Counted from the stretch's first letter, positions 18,423-29,237 are shown. The stretch: DNA of 64,000 nt from Epilithonimonas lactis (GCF_900110605.1 NZ_FOFI01000001.1:620001-684000), one strand, 5' to 3'. Numbers and translations: made by a program. Notes: generated by a model not told the origin, from the sequence alone.

Positions 18423-18968
18423 ATGAAATTAAAGGAGACGCCGCTGAAGGATTGTTATATTGTAGAACCTACGATTTATGATGATGATAGAGGCTATTTC
18501 TTTGAGAAATATAACGAGAGGAGATTTGAGGAATTGACGGGTTTCAATGGCCATTTTGTACAAGATAATGTTTCCAGGTCAACATATGGCGTGTTGCGCG
18601 GATTGCATTTGCAGAAGGGAGAACATGCACAGGCCAAATTAGTTTCTTGCTTAGAAGGCAGTGTTTACGACGTTGCACTTGACCTAAGAAAGGAGTCACC
18701 AACATTCGGTAAATGGTTTGGAATAGAACTTACAGGCGAAAACAAATTGCAGTTGTATGTTCCAAGAGGCTTTGCACACGGATTTGTGGTCCTGAGTGAA
18801 AATGCGACCTTTACCTACAAATGTGATAATTTTTACAACAAACAATCAGAGGGAAGTGTTCTATGGAATGACCCAGATCTCAATATTGACTGGCAACTAC
18901 CAGCTGACGACGTCGTACTATCCGACAAAGACAGGATTGGTCCAACTTTCAAGGAAGAAAATTTTTAA
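18423..18968 (+). CDS. rfbC: dTDP-4-dehydrorhamnose 3,5-epimerase
   Basis: 181 residues, normal length for RmlC/RfbC. The cupin motifs are VLRGLHLQKGEHAQAKLVS with the catalytic His, GSVYDVALDLR, LYVPRGFAHGFVVLSE and the Tyr-containing TYKCDNFYN. It is the third enzyme of the dTDP-L-rhamnose route; rfbA, rfbB and rfbD are not in the window, so they lie elsewhere, or the enzyme acts on another dTDP-keto sugar. Only three bases separate it from the upstream gene. It ends the polysaccharide cluster: a strong hairpin terminator follows. Confidence 0.92.
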   Translation: MKLKETPLKDCYIVEPTIYDDDRGYFFEKYNERRFEELTGFNGHFVQDNVSRSTYGVLRGLHLQKGEHAQAKLVSCLEGSVYDVALDLRKESPTFGKWFGIELTGENKLQLYVPRGFAHGFVVLSENATFTYKCDNFYNKQSEGSVLWNDPDLNIDWQLPADDVVLSDKDRIGPTFKEENF

Positions 18969-18980
18969 TATAATATATAA

Positions 18981-19007
18981 GGAATCAAAATTTTGATTCC
19001 TTTTTTT
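18981..19007 (+). terminator. Rho-independent terminator ending the polysaccharide cluster
   Basis: A perfect 20-base palindrome, GGAATCAAAATTTTGATTCC, is followed by seven T residues. It lies 12 bases after the rfbC stop. Its right arm also contains the TTTTG that fits as the -33 element of the rimO promoter. Confidence 0.85.
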
Positions 19008-19020
19008 ATTACTAAATTTG
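18991..19020 (+). promoter_or_regulatory. rimO promoter overlapping the upstream terminator
   Basis: TTTTG (18991-18995), 17 bases, then TAAATTTG (19013-19020), matching the Bacteroidota TTTG / TAnnTTTG pattern. The expected start is near 19026, leaving a leader of only about 12-15 bases before the rimO ATG at 19040. Confidence 0.65.
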
Positions 19021-19039
19021 CAACCTCAAATTTTTATGA

Positions 19040-20341
19040 ATGCGTACTAAATCAACAGGTAAGAAAAAAATTAATATCGTCACCCTTGGATGTTCCAAAA
19101 ATGTCTATGACTCAGAAGTCCTCATGGGTCAGCTGGAAGCCAATGGCAAAAAAGTGGTGCACGAGGAAAAAGGCGATATTGTGGTTATCAATACTTGTGG
19201 ATTTATTGATAATGCAAAAGAAGAAAGTATCAACACGATTCTGGAATATGTAGACCTCAAGAATCAGGGTGTTGTAGAAAAAGTATTCGTGACAGGTTGT
19301 CTTTCCGAAAGGTACAAGCCGGATCTTATTCGTGAGATTCCGGATGTAGACCAATATTTTGGAACACGAGATCTTCCGATTTTGTTGAAACATCTTGGTG
19401 CTGACTACAAACATGAGTTGGTTGGCGAGAGATTGACGACCACACCAAAGCATTACGCTTACCTCAAAATTTCCGAAGGTTGTGACAGACCTTGTTCTTT
19501 CTGCGCAATCCCTTTGATGAGAGGGAATCACATCTCTACGCCAATCGAAAAATTGGTCATCGAGACTCAAAAACTGGCGAAGAAGGGCGTGAAGGAATTA
19601 ATTCTTATCGCTCAAGATCTGACTTTCTACGGTCTTGATATTTATAAGAAAAGAGCTTTAGGTGAATTACTTCAGGAATTGATAAAAGTAGAAGGCATCG
19701 AGTGGATCAGACTTCATTATGCTTTCCCAACAGGCTTTCCAGAGGATGTTTTGGATATCATCAGAACTGAGCCTAAGATCTGTAACTACATCGATATTCC
19801 GCTTCAGCACATCAATACAGAACTTTTGAAGGCGATGAAACGTGGAACGACGTTCGAAAAAACGAACGCACTTCTTGATAAGTTCCGTGAGAAAGTGCCA
19901 GATATGGCGATCAGAACAACATTGATCGTTGGTTTCCCAGGCGAGACAGAAGAGAAGTTCGAAGAGTTGAAACAATGGGTGAGAGATCAGAGATTTGACC
20001 GTTTGGGTTGTTTCACTTATTCTCACGAAGAAAATACGACGGCTTACGTTTTGGAAGATATTATTTCTGACGAAGAAAAGCAAAGTAGAGTAGAGCAGAT
20101 CATGGAGATCCAGCAACAGATCTCTTGGGAAAAGAATCAGGAGAAAATCGGAAAGACCTTCAAATGTATCTTTGATAGAAAAGAAGGTGATTATTTCGTC
20201 GGTAGAACGGAGTACGATTCGCCGGATGTAGATAACACTGTTTTGGTTCCTGCAAAAGATGTTTATATTTCCATTGGAGAATTTGCAAACGTGAAAATTA
20301 CTTCGGCAGAAGATTTTGATTTGTACGGAGAGCTAGTATAA
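19040..20341 (+). CDS. rimO: Ribosomal protein S12 methylthiotransferase
   Basis: 433 residues, usual length. Radical-SAM methylthiotransferase with an N-terminal UPF0004 domain (NIVTLGCSKNVYDSEVLMGQ, CGFIDNAKEES), the radical-SAM cluster C148-x3-C152-x2-C155 (SEGCDRPCSFC), a TIM barrel with LIVGFPGETEEKFEEL, and a C-terminal TRAM domain. It methylthiolates the conserved Asp of ribosomal protein S12. The SEGCDRPCSFCAIPLMRG form is that of RimO rather than MiaB. It is flanked by terminators, so it is probably monocistronic. Confidence 0.95.
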   Translation: MRTKSTGKKKINIVTLGCSKNVYDSEVLMGQLEANGKKVVHEEKGDIVVINTCGFIDNAKEESINTILEYVDLKNQGVVEKVFVTGCLSERYKPDLIREIPDVDQYFGTRDLPILLKHLGADYKHELVGERLTTTPKHYAYLKISEGCDRPCSFCAIPLMRGNHISTPIEKLVIETQKLAKKGVKELILIAQDLTFYGLDIYKKRALGELLQELIKVEGIEWIRLHYAFPTGFPEDVLDIIRTEPKICNYIDIPLQHINTELLKAMKRGTTFEKTNALLDKFREKVPDMAIRTTLIVGFPGETEEKFEELKQWVRDQRFDRLGCFTYSHEENTTAYVLEDIISDEEKQSRVEQIMEIQQQISWEKNQEKIGKTFKCIFDRKEGDYFVGRTEYDSPDVDNTVLVPAKDVYISIGEFANVKITSAEDFDLYGELV

Positions 20342-20362
20342 ATGCAATTTTAACTAATAATT

Positions 20363-20389
20363 AAGCCTTCAAATCTTGAAGGCTTTTTT
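20363..20389 (+). terminator. Terminator after rimO
   Basis: AAGCCTTCAA / TTGAAGGCTT stem (10 base pairs) with a three-base loop and a following T run. It lies 21 bases after the rimO stop. Confidence 0.85.
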
Positions 20390-20866
20390 GTTTTCTGTTA
20401 AAATTTTAGACGTTTTCATTTAACGTATTGAAAATGAATTATTTATAATATAATGACCACTTCTAATTAAGCTTTTGTATAAATTAATATTGATTTGATA
20501 TTAATATCACTTTTGTATAATTATAATACTATCAATTATGATTAATTATTAATTTATTTTAGCTAAAAAACATTCAGAATTATTAAATATGAAATTAAAG
20601 CATTGATTGTAAATTGGCTTAATTTACTTAATTTCCTGTTATATAGCGTTTTATATATTTAAAGTGTTACTATCATGTTGTATGTAATTAACAAAATATG
20701 AATTAAATTAACATATTTTAACAAATCTTGCGATTGACTTACAGTAAGTAGTTGTAGAAGATTGAAAATTTGGAAAATGCCCGATTCATGCGTGGTTTCG
20801 CAGAATGTGAGGTTCGGAATGCCATTCCTGGTATCTTTGCGGAGTCAAAACCAATAAAAATCCAAC
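20390..20866. other. AT-rich intergenic region with palindromes
   Basis: No convincing gene is seen here. The region contains an inverted repeat ATTAATAT / ATATTAAT (20483-20490 and 20498-20505), the overlapping palindrome GATATTAATATC (20497-20508), and CTTTTGTATAA in direct repeat on either side (20472-20482 and 20510-20520). Closer to the next gene, 20790-20833 is less AT-rich and has small imperfect hairpins. It may be a regulatory region for the RlpA-like gene. Confidence 0.4.
20832..20839 (+). promoter_or_regulatory. -7 box TATCTTTG for the RlpA-like gene
   Basis: TATCTTTG matches TAnnTTTG and lies 27 bases before the ATG at 20867. Only a weak TTC is found at the -33 position (20813-20815). 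Confidence 0.55.
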
Positions 20867-21235
20867 ATGATAAAAAGAATTCTTCTTGTAATCATAATGA
20901 TGATTTCAACACTTGGTATTTATTCTTTCAAGAGTTATGCCACAGATGCCAAAACAAGTTTTGCATCGTTCTACCACGATAAGTTTAACGGTAGAAAAAC
21001 AGCAAGCGGGGAAATTTTCAGCAACAAAGCACTTACCGCTGCGAATAAAACACTTCCTTTCGGGACAGAAGTAAAAATTACAAATTTGATCTCTGGGAAA
21101 AGTGTTGTAGTTAGAGTTAACGACAGAGGACCATACCACTCATCTAGAGCCTTTGATCTCTCGAAAGCTGCATTTGATTCGATAGGCGACACCAGAAAAG
21201 GGACCATCGCAATCGAATACGAAATTATCGACTAA
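20867..21235 (+). CDS. RlpA-like septal ring lytic transglycosylase / DPBB protein
   Basis: 122 residues. An N-terminal signal peptide (MIKRILLVIIMMISTLGIYS) is followed by a single double-psi beta-barrel domain: SFASFYHDKFNGRKTASGE, TAANKTLPFGTEVKITNL, VVVRVNDRGPYHSSRAFDLS. RlpA proteins act on peptidoglycan, some as lytic transglycosylases on denuded glycans. There is no SPOR domain, so septal targeting is not evident and this is a minimal member. No lipobox is visible. It is flanked by its own promoter and a terminator. Confidence 0.88.
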   Translation: MIKRILLVIIMMISTLGIYSFKSYATDAKTSFASFYHDKFNGRKTASGEIFSNKALTAANKTLPFGTEVKITNLISGKSVVVRVNDRGPYHSSRAFDLSKAAFDSIGDTRKGTIAIEYEIID

Positions 21236-21257
21236 GATCCAACTTATTTTAAAGTTT

Positions 21258-21286
21258 AAAAGCCATCCGATCCGGATGGCTTTTTT
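21258..21286. terminator. Bidirectional terminator between rlpA-like gene and antiporter
   Basis: AGCCATCCG / CGGATGGCT stem with a three-base loop, flanked by A and T runs. It lies between two convergent genes and can serve both. Confidence 0.85.
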
Positions 21287-21311
21287 AGTTGGTATGAGAT
21301 GGATTCGAATC

Positions 21312-23432
21312 CTATCTGAAAATCTTCTTGATGATATTCCCGATCTCTACGAAGTCATCGTGGTTTCGTACAGACCGTATCTCTGTGTTTTCTTCATCAA
21401 CCTTTGAATACGGATAGATCAGCAGATAATTCTTGTTCGGAAGTTTTGAGTTGAGGAAATCCGGAATGTATCGCATCTTCGGAAAGTACGACGTCATTCC
21501 ACGTTTGGCCAAGATCAAGATCAAGCCTTCATTGTCCTTTATCTTTTCCGCTTTTTTCTCTGCATCTGCCCAAGAATCGGTGATGATGAAATCTGCCTCA
21601 ATATTGACTTTTTTGATGATCTTTTTCAAGACATTGATGATGTTTTCAGGCGCATAGAAACTGATCACAGCACCAGAGTTTTTTCCAATATTCCAAACTC
21701 TTGCCAGAGAATGGAAAAATCCAGATTCCAAATGTGCATTCTCCGGAATCATCACCAAATAACGTTTCACTGTAGAAAGTGGTTGTGCGGCGTGGTAAAC
21801 GAAGATATTGATATCATTGTTCTGCAGATAACCATTATAAAGATTGTCTGCGAATGACGCGGAGAAACCTTTCTCATCTTCCAAACCAATAATAAGATCC
21901 GTGATCTTCTGTTCTTTCACCACATTATTGATTCCGTTGATCACATCATTGTCATAGCGTGTCAATGGTTTTAATTTGACATCTGCTGCAGAAGCGGTGT
22001 TCACGGCATAGCTCAGGATCTTCTCAGCGTTTTTGATAGAGGAATCATTTTTATCTTCATTAATGACATTCAGTCCGAACATATTCTCTGTGTTCGCGTG
22101 ATTTTTAACCAATAATCCAAGGTTGACGGTCTTATCAACCATTCCCTCATAATTTAGCGCCAAAAGGATATTTTCCTGCTCGTGATTGTTTCCGGTGAGT
22201 GTATCTTCATTTTCTGCTTCTGCGATCTTTTCCGCGCTTGCCATCGAGATGAAAGATGAAATGGTACACGAAATCAATATTAATAAAATACTGCCGTTCA
22301 AAACGTGTTCGTTCAATAATCTGACAGGTTCACCCGCTTCGTTCTCAAAGAGGATTATGTTATAACCAACCATTACTGCGGCCAGAGTTGCAGCAGCCGA
22401 GGCGGAACTTAATCCAAAGATCAATTTTCCTTCATGCTTTGTTAATCGAAATGTTTTCTGGGTCAGAACGGCCGCAACATATTTTCCTAAAATGGAAGCC
22501 ACCAACATGATAGACGCGACTTGCAGAGTTTCCCAACTTTTGAAAAAGACTTTGAAATCGATCAACATTCCAACGCTGATCAAAAAGAAAGGAATGAAAA
22601 TCGCGTTCCCGACGAACTCGACCCGATTCATCAATGAAGAAGTGTGCGGAATCAATCGGTTTAATGCCAATCCCGCCAAGAACGCGCCGATAATGGCTTC
22701 AACGCCCGCTAATTCTGCCAAAAGTGCCGCCAGGTAGATCATTACCAATACAAAAATATACTGCGAGATCTTATCATCCACTTTCTTGAAAAACCATCTG
22801 CCGATGATTGGAAATATTAATAAAACCACCAATCCGAAAGCTAAAACCGAAGCGGAAAGCTTGATCCAAAATTCGCTCCCAACTTCACCCTGCGACATTC
22901 CAACGACAACCGCCAAAACCAATAGGGCAAGCACATCGGTGATCATCGTTCCGCCAACGGTGATGTTTACAGAGAGATTCTTCGCAACGCCCAACTTGCT
23001 AACAAGCGGGTAAGCGATCAAAGTGTGTGATGAAAAGAGACTGGCAAAAAGGACTGAAGTTAAAAGTGAAAATCCTAAAATATAATAGCCTCCCAGAAAT
23101 CCAAGCACAAAGGGAACCACGAAGGTGTAAAGTCCAAAGGTCAAACTTTTCCATTTGTTCTTTTTGAAGTCGCCCATATCGATCTCCAGACCGGCTAGAA
23201 ACATAATATAGAGTAATCCTGTAGTTCCAGTCACCACAATACTACTATCTCGAGAGAGTACATTGAAGCCGTTTGGTCCAATGATGGCGCCTGCGATGAT
23301 GAGTCCGAGAAGATGTGGAACTTTGATTTTGTTGAGTAATAATGGCGCGCTGAGAATGATGATGAGAACCACCAAAAACTTCAGAACGGGATCTTCCAAT
23401 GGAAGACTGAGGTTGTGAATACTTAAAAGCAT
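21312..23432 (-). CDS. CPA2-family monovalent cation/proton antiporter
   Basis: 706 residues. The N-terminal ~400 residues carry about 12 membrane segments, with the opening block KVPHLLGLIIAGAIIGPNGF, LAGLEIDMGDFKK and later GAFLAGLALNRLIPH and FIPFFLISVGMLIDF, as in KefB/NapA-type Na+/H+ or K+/H+ antiporters. The remaining ~300 residues are cytoplasmic and look like a universal-stress-like domain (ENILLALNYEG at the start), not a TrkA-N/RCK domain. It probably controls pH or ion balance; the ion cannot be told. A lipoprotein gene lies 11 bases upstream in the same direction. Confidence 0.88.
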   Translation of the reverse strand: MLLSIHNLSLPLEDPVLKFLVVLIIILSAPLLLNKIKVPHLLGLIIAGAIIGPNGFNVLSRDSSIVVTGTTGLLYIMFLAGLEIDMGDFKKNKWKSLTFGLYTFVVPFVLGFLGGYYILGFSLLTSVLFASLFSSHTLIAYPLVSKLGVAKNLSVNITVGGTMITDVLALLVLAVVVGMSQGEVGSEFWIKLSASVLAFGLVVLLIFPIIGRWFFKKVDDKISQYIFVLVMIYLAALLAELAGVEAIIGAFLAGLALNRLIPHTSSLMNRVEFVGNAIFIPFFLISVGMLIDFKVFFKSWETLQVASIMLVASILGKYVAAVLTQKTFRLTKHEGKLIFGLSSASAAATLAAVMVGYNIILFENEAGEPVRLLNEHVLNGSILLILISCTISSFISMASAEKIAEAENEDTLTGNNHEQENILLALNYEGMVDKTVNLGLLVKNHANTENMFGLNVINEDKNDSSIKNAEKILSYAVNTASAADVKLKPLTRYDNDVINGINNVVKEQKITDLIIGLEDEKGFSASFADNLYNGYLQNNDINIFVYHAAQPLSTVKRYLVMIPENAHLESGFFHSLARVWNIGKNSGAVISFYAPENIINVLKKIIKKVNIEADFIITDSWADAEKKAEKIKDNEGLILILAKRGMTSYFPKMRYIPDFLNSKLPNKNYLLIYPYSKVDEENTEIRSVRNHDDFVEIGNIIKKIFR

Positions 23433-23443
23433 TTGTGTGTTTT

Positions 23444-24013
23444 TTATTTTGGACGTACCAATTCTACAGAAAATACAGCAGAACAGTTGTTGTTGACGGT
23501 GATCGTTCTCTTGCCGCGAATCTTTTCGGGCGAGATCTCATTAAGCAAAATGTTCATATCAACCAATTTGGAAGAGGTAGAATCGGTTTTGAAATTGAGT
23601 TTGATCTCGTTGTTTTCCAGCTTTCCGGCGTAGGTTCGCACGAGATTGTTTTTGCTGTACACGTTGACCGAAGTTTGCAAAGAATCATTCACAAATTCCC
23701 AGATGTCCGTTCTCTGGTCGCCGATCACGTAGTCGGAGCAGTTGGATTCCGTGCAGATCACCTTTCCGGTCCATTTCCCGAGAATGTCTTCTGGCCAAGT
23801 CGGGATCACGATGGAATCTACTTTTTTTGCGTAGAGACTGTCTCGCATTTTCAACAGCGCATCAAATTCTGCTTCCTTTTGCGAGAAGACATTTTCTTTT
23901 TCAGACAAGAGTTTTTCCCTTGCATCCAGCTGTTTTTCGCGTTCGTTCTCCTTGCAGGAAAATAAAAATATTGACAGACAGCATAACAGCAGGATTTTCG
24001 TACTTCTCGGCAT
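23444..24013 (-). CDS. Putative lipoprotein with N-terminal coiled coil
   Basis: 189 residues. The lipoprotein signal is clear (LLLCCLSIFLFSC, Cys at 20). The next ~45 residues are highly charged (EREKQLDAREKLLSEKENV) and should form a coiled coil. The rest is a globular domain of unknown family, with ILGKWTGKVICTES suggesting a lipocalin-like/beta-sandwich opening. It is likely anchored in the envelope, and is 11 bases upstream of the antiporter gene, so the two are probably co-transcribed. The opposite strand has a long open frame over the same DNA, which looks like a shadow because this strand has the signal peptide. Confidence 0.75.
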   Translation of the reverse strand: MPRSTKILLLCCLSIFLFSCKENEREKQLDAREKLLSEKENVFSQKEAEFDALLKMRDSLYAKKVDSIVIPTWPEDILGKWTGKVICTESNCSDYVIGDQRTDIWEFVNDSLQTSVNVYSKNNLVRTYAGKLENNEIKLNFKTDSTSSKLVDMNILLNEISPEKIRGKRTITVNNNCSAVFSVELVRPK

Positions 24014-24244
24014 AATTTGATTTATTTTTGAATTTCAATATAATAAAAAATATCCAAAGTCGCAACTGCAGAAAACGCTGGATTGTTGGTTTTGATTAAA
24101 TATTTTCTCTCAAATTGCTAGAATATTGGAAGTTGTGGTGGTTTTATAAAAAGAAAAATTGTAATTTTTAATTTATGATCATTTGTTTTTTAAGACGTTT
24201 TTCAATTTTCAAAATCATTTTTTCATTAAGATTGATTTTAAATA

Positions 24245-24511
24245 TCAAGAAAGTTTCACCAATCTCACGATCTGATAGACCGCGTGATTTTTCAGAGACA
24301 AAGATTTTGTGATTTCCGGAATCGCCTGCAGGTTGGCCTCGCACAAATATCCAAATTCCAGTTCTTTGATGACTTTGCAATGTTCCGATATTATCTTCTT
24401 CAGCTTTTTGTCCGCCTTGTAAAGCTCGACGTAAACGAGATATTTGCTATCAGAATATTCGTTTGGATTACCGATATTCTTAATGTATTTTTCCAGATCT
24501 TTCTTTTTCAT
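24245..24511 (-). CDS. Hypothetical small protein
   Basis: 88 residues, rich in Lys, Glu and Leu, starting MKKKDLEKYIKNIGNPNEY and mostly helical in appearance. No signal peptide, membrane segment or known motif. It lies 20 bases downstream of the Pr6Pr gene in the same direction, which supports it being real. Function unknown. Confidence 0.6.
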   Translation of the reverse strand: MKKKDLEKYIKNIGNPNEYSDSKYLVYVELYKADKKLKKIISEHCKVIKELEFGYLCEANLQAIPEITKSLSLKNHAVYQIVRLVKLS

Positions 24512-24531
24512 TTTGATGAAATTTAAATTAA

Positions 24532-25137
24532 TTAATGTTTTTCAAATCTATTGTTAATAGCAATGAGCGCAGATCCGCTGGCTAAAAATACGAAAAGCAT
24601 CAACACAATATTGATACTGACCTGTTCATAACCAAGTTTCTGAGCATCCAAAAAAGGGTAGGGATACCAATGCACGATGGCACCACGGATCAGAGAATAG
24701 ATCAAATAAATTAATGGAAAGATCAACCAAAAAAATCCGTGCTTCCAACGCAATTTTTGTTTTTTGACAAAGAGTATCCAAAACAAAATATATGAAATCG
24801 GAATGACGACGTGCAGCATATTATCCAAGAACAATTGCCAGCCGGTGGGTTTCCAAATGCCACGCAAAACGATATTATAAACTACAAAAACGACGAAAAT
24901 GTAGAGCGCGATTGCTGTTTTGACGGAAAGGCTGGCGAAAAAATTTCCCAGTTTCGTTCCGTGGAAAAATGTTGAAAAAGTCAAACTAAGCGCAACCAAT
25001 AGATTGCTTAAAATTGTAAAATAACTTATCACATTCGAAAAAGTTCCCTCTGTGATGTAGAATTGGAGTATCACGCAAAACCAAGCAAGCAAAGCAATTG
25101 TGGAAGCGAAGATGGTATTGGTGTTTAGTTTTTTCAT
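24532..25137 (-). CDS. Pr6Pr family membrane protein
   Basis: 201 residues with six hydrophobic segments. Features of the Pr6Pr (FAR-17a/AIG1-like) family are visible: TILSNLLVAL in the second helix region, LDNMLHVVIPISYILFWILF with the central His, and HWYPYPFLD in the penultimate loop. The family is related to FAR-17a/AIG1 hydrolases of fatty-acid esters of hydroxy fatty acids, but the role of bacterial members is unproven. Confidence 0.8.
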   Translation of the reverse strand: MKKLNTNTIFASTIALLAWFCVILQFYITEGTFSNVISYFTILSNLLVALSLTFSTFFHGTKLGNFFASLSVKTAIALYIFVVFVVYNIVLRGIWKPTGWQLFLDNMLHVVIPISYILFWILFVKKQKLRWKHGFFWLIFPLIYLIYSLIRGAIVHWYPYPFLDAQKLGYEQVSINIVLMLFVFLASGSALIAINNRFEKH

Positions 25138-25245
25138 TAATGTCAGTTTTGGTTATTGAATTATAAAAAAACTGGTAGTTTTATTTTTAATTAGATCAAT
25201 GATGACTCTAAAATTATCGATTTTATTTCGGAGACGAAAATCTAC

Positions 25246-25278
25246 AAAAAAACCGCCCAGAATCATTGAACGGTTTTT
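25246..25278 (-). terminator. Terminator after the M48 protease gene
   Basis: Read on the minus strand, ACCGTTCA / TGGGCGGT forms an 8-pair stem with two G-T pairs, followed by seven T residues, just beyond the protease stop codon. Confidence 0.75.
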
Positions 25279-25283
25279 GAAAT

Positions 25284-27353
25284 TTAAAGTGATGAAATCT
25301 CAGGCTGAACTCTTTTCTTTTCCAAGCCAGACATTTGGTCGATGAGCTTTTTTTTCAGCAGGAAAAAATTTCTTCCGAGGTAATACTGATAATTGTTGAT
25401 CGCGAAAAAAAGATGCTGCAGATTATCATTGAAGTATTCGTTGTTGTTAAAATAGATCAAATCGTTTTTGGAATAATAATCCAGGTCTTTTCGGCTTTGC
25501 TCAGTGATCTCGGTCTCGAAATTAGGATCCGCCAAGATCTGTTTGATCTCTTCTTTTAGTTTTGATTCTAAAGGCTGGTGCTTTCTAAAATTCTTTTTGA
25601 TCTGATCAAAAGGTGTTGTGATACTTACAAAAGAAAATGCCTCATTGAGCTCCAGATACAATTTGAATCGGTCTTCATAGGATTTTTCATAGTTTGCAAA
25701 GTCTGAATAGCGCGTTCGGAATTCATATTCGCTGTTCTGATCTTTCGAAAGCTTGAGAAAATAATGGTAGATATTGATGTCATTCTCAGTCACTTCTTCC
25801 TTCAAAGATGCGATCTCACTTTCCAGTTTTGGAATCAGATTTTTGGCTTCGGAAGCTTTGTATTTTGTCCCGTCGTAATCGAATGTTTTAATGTCCAATT
25901 CTTTTTTTGAGATGGCCTCGATCGTGCTTTTGTCATTTTCCAACGCTATCAAATTGTACGCAATTTCAACTTTGTCTTTGCCAAAAAGTTCTTCGAAACT
26001 TAGATTTTCATTGGAAGGATTGGATGTTTCCAGATCAAAACGGTCCGGACTTTTGTTGTCGTAATAGTTGTTGAAAATCTTGTCAAAAGTATCTTTGTTG
26101 TAATTCGCTTCAAATTCTTCTTTGAAGTGATCAAATTCCAAATTGGATCGTTCGCTTTCGTACTGCACATTTGAGAATAATTTTTGGGTCAACTTCTCCT
26201 CGGTTTGTTCAAAGTTTTTGAATAATGACCTTGCTGGAACATTATCAGATTCTTTTTGGATATTCAGTTTTCTAAGTCTGGCAACGCGGTCTTCTGTGGA
26301 TGGATGCGACGCCCATTGGTTTTCTATATTCAGTTTGGATTTGTTGAAAATTCCTGCTTCCTCAAGTTTTACGACTGGAAGATCATGTTTCATTTCCAAT
26401 TCACTTTCCTTGGCCAAAAATCCCATGACGAAAGCCTGTTCCTTGTAAATATTTTTGCTGGCTTTGTTTTCCTGGATCTTGGCATCGTAGAAATTAAGAA
26501 CATTATTGTAAGAATTATCTGCCAGATCCATTCTCAGCAGTGATTCTTCCAAAGCTATTGATCCCGCAATATTGGCCGCAACTTCATCCGCATGGAACTC
26601 CATCTCTCTGGAAAGTGCCATGTGACGGATGTTGACATAAGAATACATCTTGGCCAGGATCCATTGGATTCCTCTGGTAAACTTCAGTGCCAGCTCTGCG
26701 AAGATCGCAAAATAACCACTTGCGCTGGCCCAACTTTGAATCGTGTTTCTGTAAGATTCGTCGTCATTCACCAAATTAAAAATAATTTGATTCACGTTGT
26801 AAACATAACTTCCGACTTTCATCGACCGTTGGGAAAAGTGTCCGAACTCGTGGGCAAGGATTGCTTTCAGTTCCTGTTTTGTACAAACATTCACAAGTCC
26901 GATTCCAATCGTCAGATTTTTCTTGATGGGTAAAAACATGCTCCAAAAATTGGAATCGTAGAAAACACTCGCATTGACATCATAACTCAGGTAAACTTTT
27001 TTCGGAAAATCAGTTTCCGTTTCTTTCACAATTTCGCTGATCATGGCAAAAAGTTCGGGTTCATCTTTTTGGGTGATCTCTGTGAGATAACTTCTATCGT
27101 TGATGTGTTTTTTGAAAAGGAATTTGATCAAGAAATAGAAGATGAGCAATCCGAAACTGGCAAGTCCAAGTCCGATCATCAAAGTGAAAAACATGGGTTT
27201 TGCCGCAATCAACATGATTCCGCCAGTCACGCAAGCAGCCGTCAACGCAATAGCGGAAATGAAAAGTAAGATGTAAACAATAACGAATAGAATGATAGAA
27301 AAAATGGCGGCTTGACCTTTTTTCCGAAAATCATTTGAAGTTTGAATCAGCAT
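25284..27353 (-). CDS. M48 family membrane metalloprotease
   Basis: 689 residues. Two membrane segments (about 17-50 and 55-80) precede a zinc metalloprotease domain with H168-E-F-G-H172 and the third ligand in SREMEFHADEVAANIAGS, plus the HPSTEDRVARL motif typical of M48/HtpX relatives. A further ~300 charged residues follow without a recognisable domain, so it is about twice the length of HtpX. It probably cleaves membrane or envelope proteins. No obvious partner gene is adjacent; groEL lies upstream with its own terminator. Confidence 0.88.
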   Translation of the reverse strand: MLIQTSNDFRKKGQAAIFSIILFVIVYILLFISAIALTAACVTGGIMLIAAKPMFFTLMIGLGLASFGLLIFYFLIKFLFKKHINDRSYLTEITQKDEPELFAMISEIVKETETDFPKKVYLSYDVNASVFYDSNFWSMFLPIKKNLTIGIGLVNVCTKQELKAILAHEFGHFSQRSMKVGSYVYNVNQIIFNLVNDDESYRNTIQSWASASGYFAIFAELALKFTRGIQWILAKMYSYVNIRHMALSREMEFHADEVAANIAGSIALEESLLRMDLADNSYNNVLNFYDAKIQENKASKNIYKEQAFVMGFLAKESELEMKHDLPVVKLEEAGIFNKSKLNIENQWASHPSTEDRVARLRKLNIQKESDNVPARSLFKNFEQTEEKLTQKLFSNVQYESERSNLEFDHFKEEFEANYNKDTFDKIFNNYYDNKSPDRFDLETSNPSNENLSFEELFGKDKVEIAYNLIALENDKSTIEAISKKELDIKTFDYDGTKYKASEAKNLIPKLESEIASLKEEVTENDINIYHYFLKLSKDQNSEYEFRTRYSDFANYEKSYEDRFKLYLELNEAFSFVSITTPFDQIKKNFRKHQPLESKLKEEIKQILADPNFETEITEQSRKDLDYYSKNDLIYFNNNEYFNDNLQHLFFAINNYQYYLGRNFFLLKKKLIDQMSGLEKKRVQPEISSL

Positions 27354-27455
27354 AGGAATTTAATTGGTTATTAATTTTTAATAAAAATAAAAAATCTGCT
27401 GAAAACTCCCGAATATTTTGTGAATTTAATTACAAATTAATTTTATCATTAGAAC

Positions 27456-27490
27456 AAAAAAAACCGCTCAGAAAAATCTGAACGGTTTTA
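27456..27490 (-). terminator. Terminator after groEL
   Basis: On the minus strand, AAAACCGTTCAGA and TCTGAGCGGTTTT form a long stem (one mismatch position) followed by T residues, 20-odd bases after the groEL stop. Confidence 0.85.
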
Positions 27491-27512
27491 TATATTTAGT
27501 TGTCGTTGACTA

Positions 27513-29174
<1,662 letters not shown>

Positions 29175-29237
29175 AATGTTGTATTCACGAAAATTTAAAT
29201 CATTTTTCGTAAATACATTTTACTTTTTACAAATTTT

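Noticed and set aside
18423-18968. A full dTDP-rhamnose pathway at the end of the cluster
   Set aside because: Only rfbC is present; rfbA, rfbB and rfbD were looked for and are not in the window.
18993-19253. 86-residue + frame overlapping the start of rimO
   Set aside because: It is in another frame of rimO, contains the rimO promoter, and shows no recognisable protein features.
20770-20982. 70-residue + frame before the RlpA-like gene
   Set aside because: It begins at a TTG, spans the -7 box, and overlaps the first third of the RlpA-like gene in another frame.
21298-21316. T-arm-like GGATTCGAATCC, as in tRNA genes
   Set aside because: It is a 12-base palindrome at the 3' end of the antiporter gene; no acceptor, D or anticodon arm can be built around it.
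23435-23965. 176-residue frame on the + strand opposite the lipoprotein gene
   Set aside because: No signal, motif or spacing argument; the minus-strand frame has a clear lipoprotein signal and sits in an operon.
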